From DASXZH01 sp963829965 (lineage in GTDB: Bacteria; Armatimonadota; Fimbriimonadia; Fimbriimonadales; Fimbriimonadaceae): DNA of 64,000 bases. The translations under genes and the position numbers were made by a program. Below the pieces are notes generated by a model. The model had not been told where the DNA came from and ran no database searches. It was given only the letters and a program-made list of their open reading frames with translations. This document shows, piece by piece, positions 61,344 through 64,000 of the stretch. The stretch is taken from contig CAWHLK010000044.1 in NCBI GenBank assembly GCA_963829965.1, positions 167,286 to 231,285 of the forward strand, in the 5' to 3' direction. Within the stretch, counting starts at the first letter, position 1, and each line of letters opens with the position of its first letter.

Positions 61344-64000
61344 CTAACAGATCACGGCTGCGACCGAACCGGGAGTTCTCGGATTGCTCGTGGCAGGCAC
61401 TAGGTCGCACCCGAGAAGATCGAGAGCCGCACTCAAATTCAAAGTTCTGCCGCTCCGATACGCCTCCTTGTAAGCCTCGACTGGCAGACTAACCCGGGTG
61501 CGCTCCTTAACCTCTGCCGACATTTGGAGGAAGAGCTTGTCCGGGACCGCGCCAGTGCGTTCCAGCACACGATCCGCGAAACCCTGGACCTTGGCCGCGC
61601 CTTCCGGATCGCCCTTTTCAAGCAAGATCAGGGACCCAGCCGCGAGATTCCCACTCAAGAGGAAATAGTCAGGCGGTGAGCCAATCAAGGCAATTCCACG
61701 CTTGTAATGTTCTGTAGCCCCTGTTCGGTTCTGCAAGAAGGCAAGATGCCCCAATATACAATGGGCCAGTCCCATGCCTTTGAAGTCCTGTTCCTCGGCC
61801 TTTGTGGCCAGCATCTGCTCAAGCAGCGTTTCGGCCTCCGCAAAGTCTCCGCTCGTGCATGCTATTGCCGCGAGGTTCGCGAGCACGAACCCTTGGCCCT
61901 TGCTGTCGCCCGTCTCGTGGGCGATCTTCAATGTCATTTTGAAGAAGTGAGAGGCTGGTTCGTCCTCGCCGAGAAGGTAGTAGCAGTCTCCTAGCCAGCT
62001 TGACGCGAACAAGAGCAAGTCCGAAGCCGATGCCTCTGCCAGGTCAAGTCCGTCATGCAATAGTTTCAGTCCCTCACGATCCCCCATGTACACAAGGCAG
62101 GCGCCGCTCAGGATAAGAATCCGTATGCGCAGAGCCGCATCATCTACCTGGCCCAAACTCATTCGAGTGCGTTCCAGGTAAGCGGAAGCCTCCGAAAAGT
62201 GACCGGCTTCAAACCAATAGGGGAAGACGTCACAAGCGATGGTCGCAGCTGTTAGGGCATCGTCCCCGTCCTCAAGTGCCCAATCAATCGCCGCTCGCAC
62301 ATTGTCCATATCCAGCTCAAAGCTTCGTCGCCACTTCACTTGCTCCGGCGTCCGCAATCCGACCTTGGCTGCCGCACCAAGCTGGGCGTAAAACTTCAAA
62401 TGCTCCGCTTGCGATGGCACCAAGTCGGGCGAAGCAGTCAATAGCTCCCTTGCATACTGCCGCACCGTTTCCAGCATTCGGTATCGCATCTGGCCGTAAT
62501 GCTCTTCCGCCAGCAGCAGCGATTTGTCCACCAAACTGGAAAGGACATCCAAAAATTCCTCGTCCAACCCCAGCGCCGAAACCGATTCCGCCGCCTCCAA
62601 AGAGAACGATCCATAAAAAACCCCGAGCCTCCGGAAGAGCAGCTTCTCCGAATCGGTAAGCAGATTGTACGACCAATCGATTGTCGCCCGAAGGGTCTGG
62701 TGGCGAGCCGAGACCCCGGTCCCGGATACCCGGCAAACGGCAAACGCATTGTCCAAACGCTCGTAAAGCTGCTCGGGCGACATCATGCGCGCTCGGGCTG
62801 CCGCGAGCTCGATGGCGAGGGGAATGCCGTCCAGCCGGCTCGTGATCTTGCAAATCGTCCCCAGATTGGTATCCGTCACGCGAAAAGAAGGGTTGGCGTA
62901 AATCGCCCGATCCAAAAACAGGCGCACGGCCTCAAAGCTCTTGATTTGTGCCCCGCCTTGCTCCACCCACTTTGCGGTCGTGTTCACCCGAAGCCGTGGC
63001 GTGCTCGAGAGACCGGACTTTCACAACCAACTCGCCGGGGACGTTTAGCACCTCCCGGCTCGTGGCTAGCACAGTGAGTTCCGGGCAGGAAGACGTGAGC
63101 CTTTGAACCAAATCGGACGCCGCACGCAACACATGCTCGCAGTTGTCGATAATCAGTAGAACTTTTTGGCCCTTGAGGAACTCGGTGAGCCGGTCGATCA
63201 TCGGCGCGCCGGGCGCATCGCCAAAACCGAATACAGCTGCGACCTCCTGTGTCACCAGCCTTTCATCTTGAATGCCGTCCAATGGCACAAACCAGGCCCC
63301 GCCAGGAAAAAGCTCGAGGCTCCGGCCAGACGCTTCAATCGCGAGCCTCGTCTTCCCAATGCCTCCCGAACCGACAAGTGAGATGAGGCGGGTGTGCTTC
63401 AAATAGGTGTGCAGGTTATCGATTTCGCTGGAGCGCCCAACGAAAGAAGTTAAGGAAACCGGCAGATTGCTTCGAATGCGGCCTCGCTCGGACTCCGCCT
63501 TTCGCTGCTTCAGGCGCTCGGACATGCCGGTAACGCCACAGCCTTCAGACACCAGGTTGACCAAGCGGAGCTTTATTCCATGCTTAACTTCGTGCTCGCC
63601 CAGATCCTCCAGACAGGACTGCCATTGGCCATGAGCGGCAGCCGCATCGGCAGCCGCGCCTGACAGCAACACCTGCCCTGGGTCGGCACTGCTTTGAACC
63701 CGTTCGGCCATGTTGATTGCGGGACCCACAACCGTCATCTGGCCGTTAACGTCCTCGACCCTGGTGATGGGACCGCAGTGGATTCCCATGCGAGCACCGA
63801 TCTCAAGCGTTTTGAGTTCGCGGGCAAGTTTGACCGCATCCTCGATCGCCCGGGAAGATCCGCCAAAGTAAACGAGTGCCACACCGTCGCCGCTGTCCAG
63901 AGCCAACGCCCCCGTGGGGCTATCCAACCCGCAGATATCCCGGACCAGCGCTTTGAAGCGGTTCGTGACCTCGATCTGGGATTCAATGCCCTTTGGCAGT
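61344..64000 (-). CDS. Cyclase-domain / AAA (NB-ARC-like) / TPR regulator, N-terminus outside the window (one frameshift)
   Basis: The gene enters from the right edge. Its first visible part is a class III nucleotide cyclase domain ('ALDSGDGVALVYFGG', 'ARMGIHCGPITRVEDVNGQM', 'VVGPAINMAERVQSSADPGQ'). An AAA/NB-ARC-type ATPase follows (Walker A 'LVGSGGIGKTRLAIEA', 'LLIIDNCEHVL', 'LTVLATSREVLNVPGELV', 'LDGIPLAIELAAARARMM'), then TPR-like helical repeats to the end. A base too many at about 63005-63012 splits the frame. Such proteins belong to the AfsR/LAL-like signal ATPases. No DNA-binding domain is seen in the visible part. It is on the same strand as the borosin-like pair and may control it. 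Confidence 0.8.

Noticed and set aside
61201..61410. 69-codon minus-strand frame between the regulator and the methyltransferase partner
   Set aside because: It overlaps the regulator's 3' end in another frame and has no start signal, hydrophobic or RiPP-like pattern.

Overview
Organism. This is a moderately GC-rich bacterial chromosome segment. The best guess is a member of Armatimonadota (Fimbriimonas-like). That rests on remA next to mreBCD, a biotin-carrier-like protein lacking the biotin lysine beside accC, a small secretion-type pilin-like gene between them, and an autonomous small DUF protein typical of that lineage. There is no rRNA or tRNA in the window to confirm it, so the assignment is an inference.

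Layout. 1-4.7 kb: end of a TPR gene, a GT9-like protein, then a decayed RHS locus with three RHS remnants and a duplicated-domain secreted protein, followed by relics of small antitoxin-like, DUF4160 and DUF2442 genes. 5.0-6.6 kb: a nested array of about 151-bp palindromic repeats. 6.8-9.65 kb: a two-component system plus a small Q/S/N-rich protein, tied together by three matching 11-bp direct-repeat boxes. 9.8-10.6 kb: another repeat copy and a vapBC toxin-antitoxin pair. 10.7-14.3 kb: accB-like, pilin-like, accC, nusB, folD. 14.4-24.4 kb: nucleotide-sugar and surface-polysaccharide genes (two epimerases, rfbC, ugd, rfbF, a RgpF-like protein, an ABC exporter pair, a SIS isomerase). 24.5-29.0 kb: a four-gene signalling operon (PAS kinase, REC-HD-GYP, REC-HDOD, REC). 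29-40 kb: an acyltransferase, large secreted proteins (a ten-domain FN3 protein, a beta-helix-like protein and others), comM and a PadR module. 40-48.2 kb: polA and mostly housekeeping or hypothetical genes. 48.4-52.3 kb: remA-mreB-mreC-mreD-gdh. 52.4-58.7 kb: a YncE-like propeller, a phytanoyl-CoA dioxygenase relative, DinB, a halogenase-like flavoprotein, and ahcY under an SAH riboswitch. 58.8-64 kb: a c-type cytochrome, a borosin-type (OphMA-like) alpha-N-methyltransferase with an unknown 149-residue partner, and a large cyclase/AAA/TPR regulator running off the end.

Quality of the sequence. At least a dozen otherwise intact genes, including accC and mreD, carry a single-base frameshift, nearly always in a homopolymer run. 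I read these as sequencing or assembly errors rather than gene decay, and annotate the genes across the shifts.

Most interesting. The borosin-like methyltransferase and its neighbour are the best candidate for an undescribed system. Next come the O-antigen-type ABC ATPase with a phage-tail-fibre-like C-terminus, the shared direct-repeat boxes of the two-component system, and the fossil RHS cassettes.
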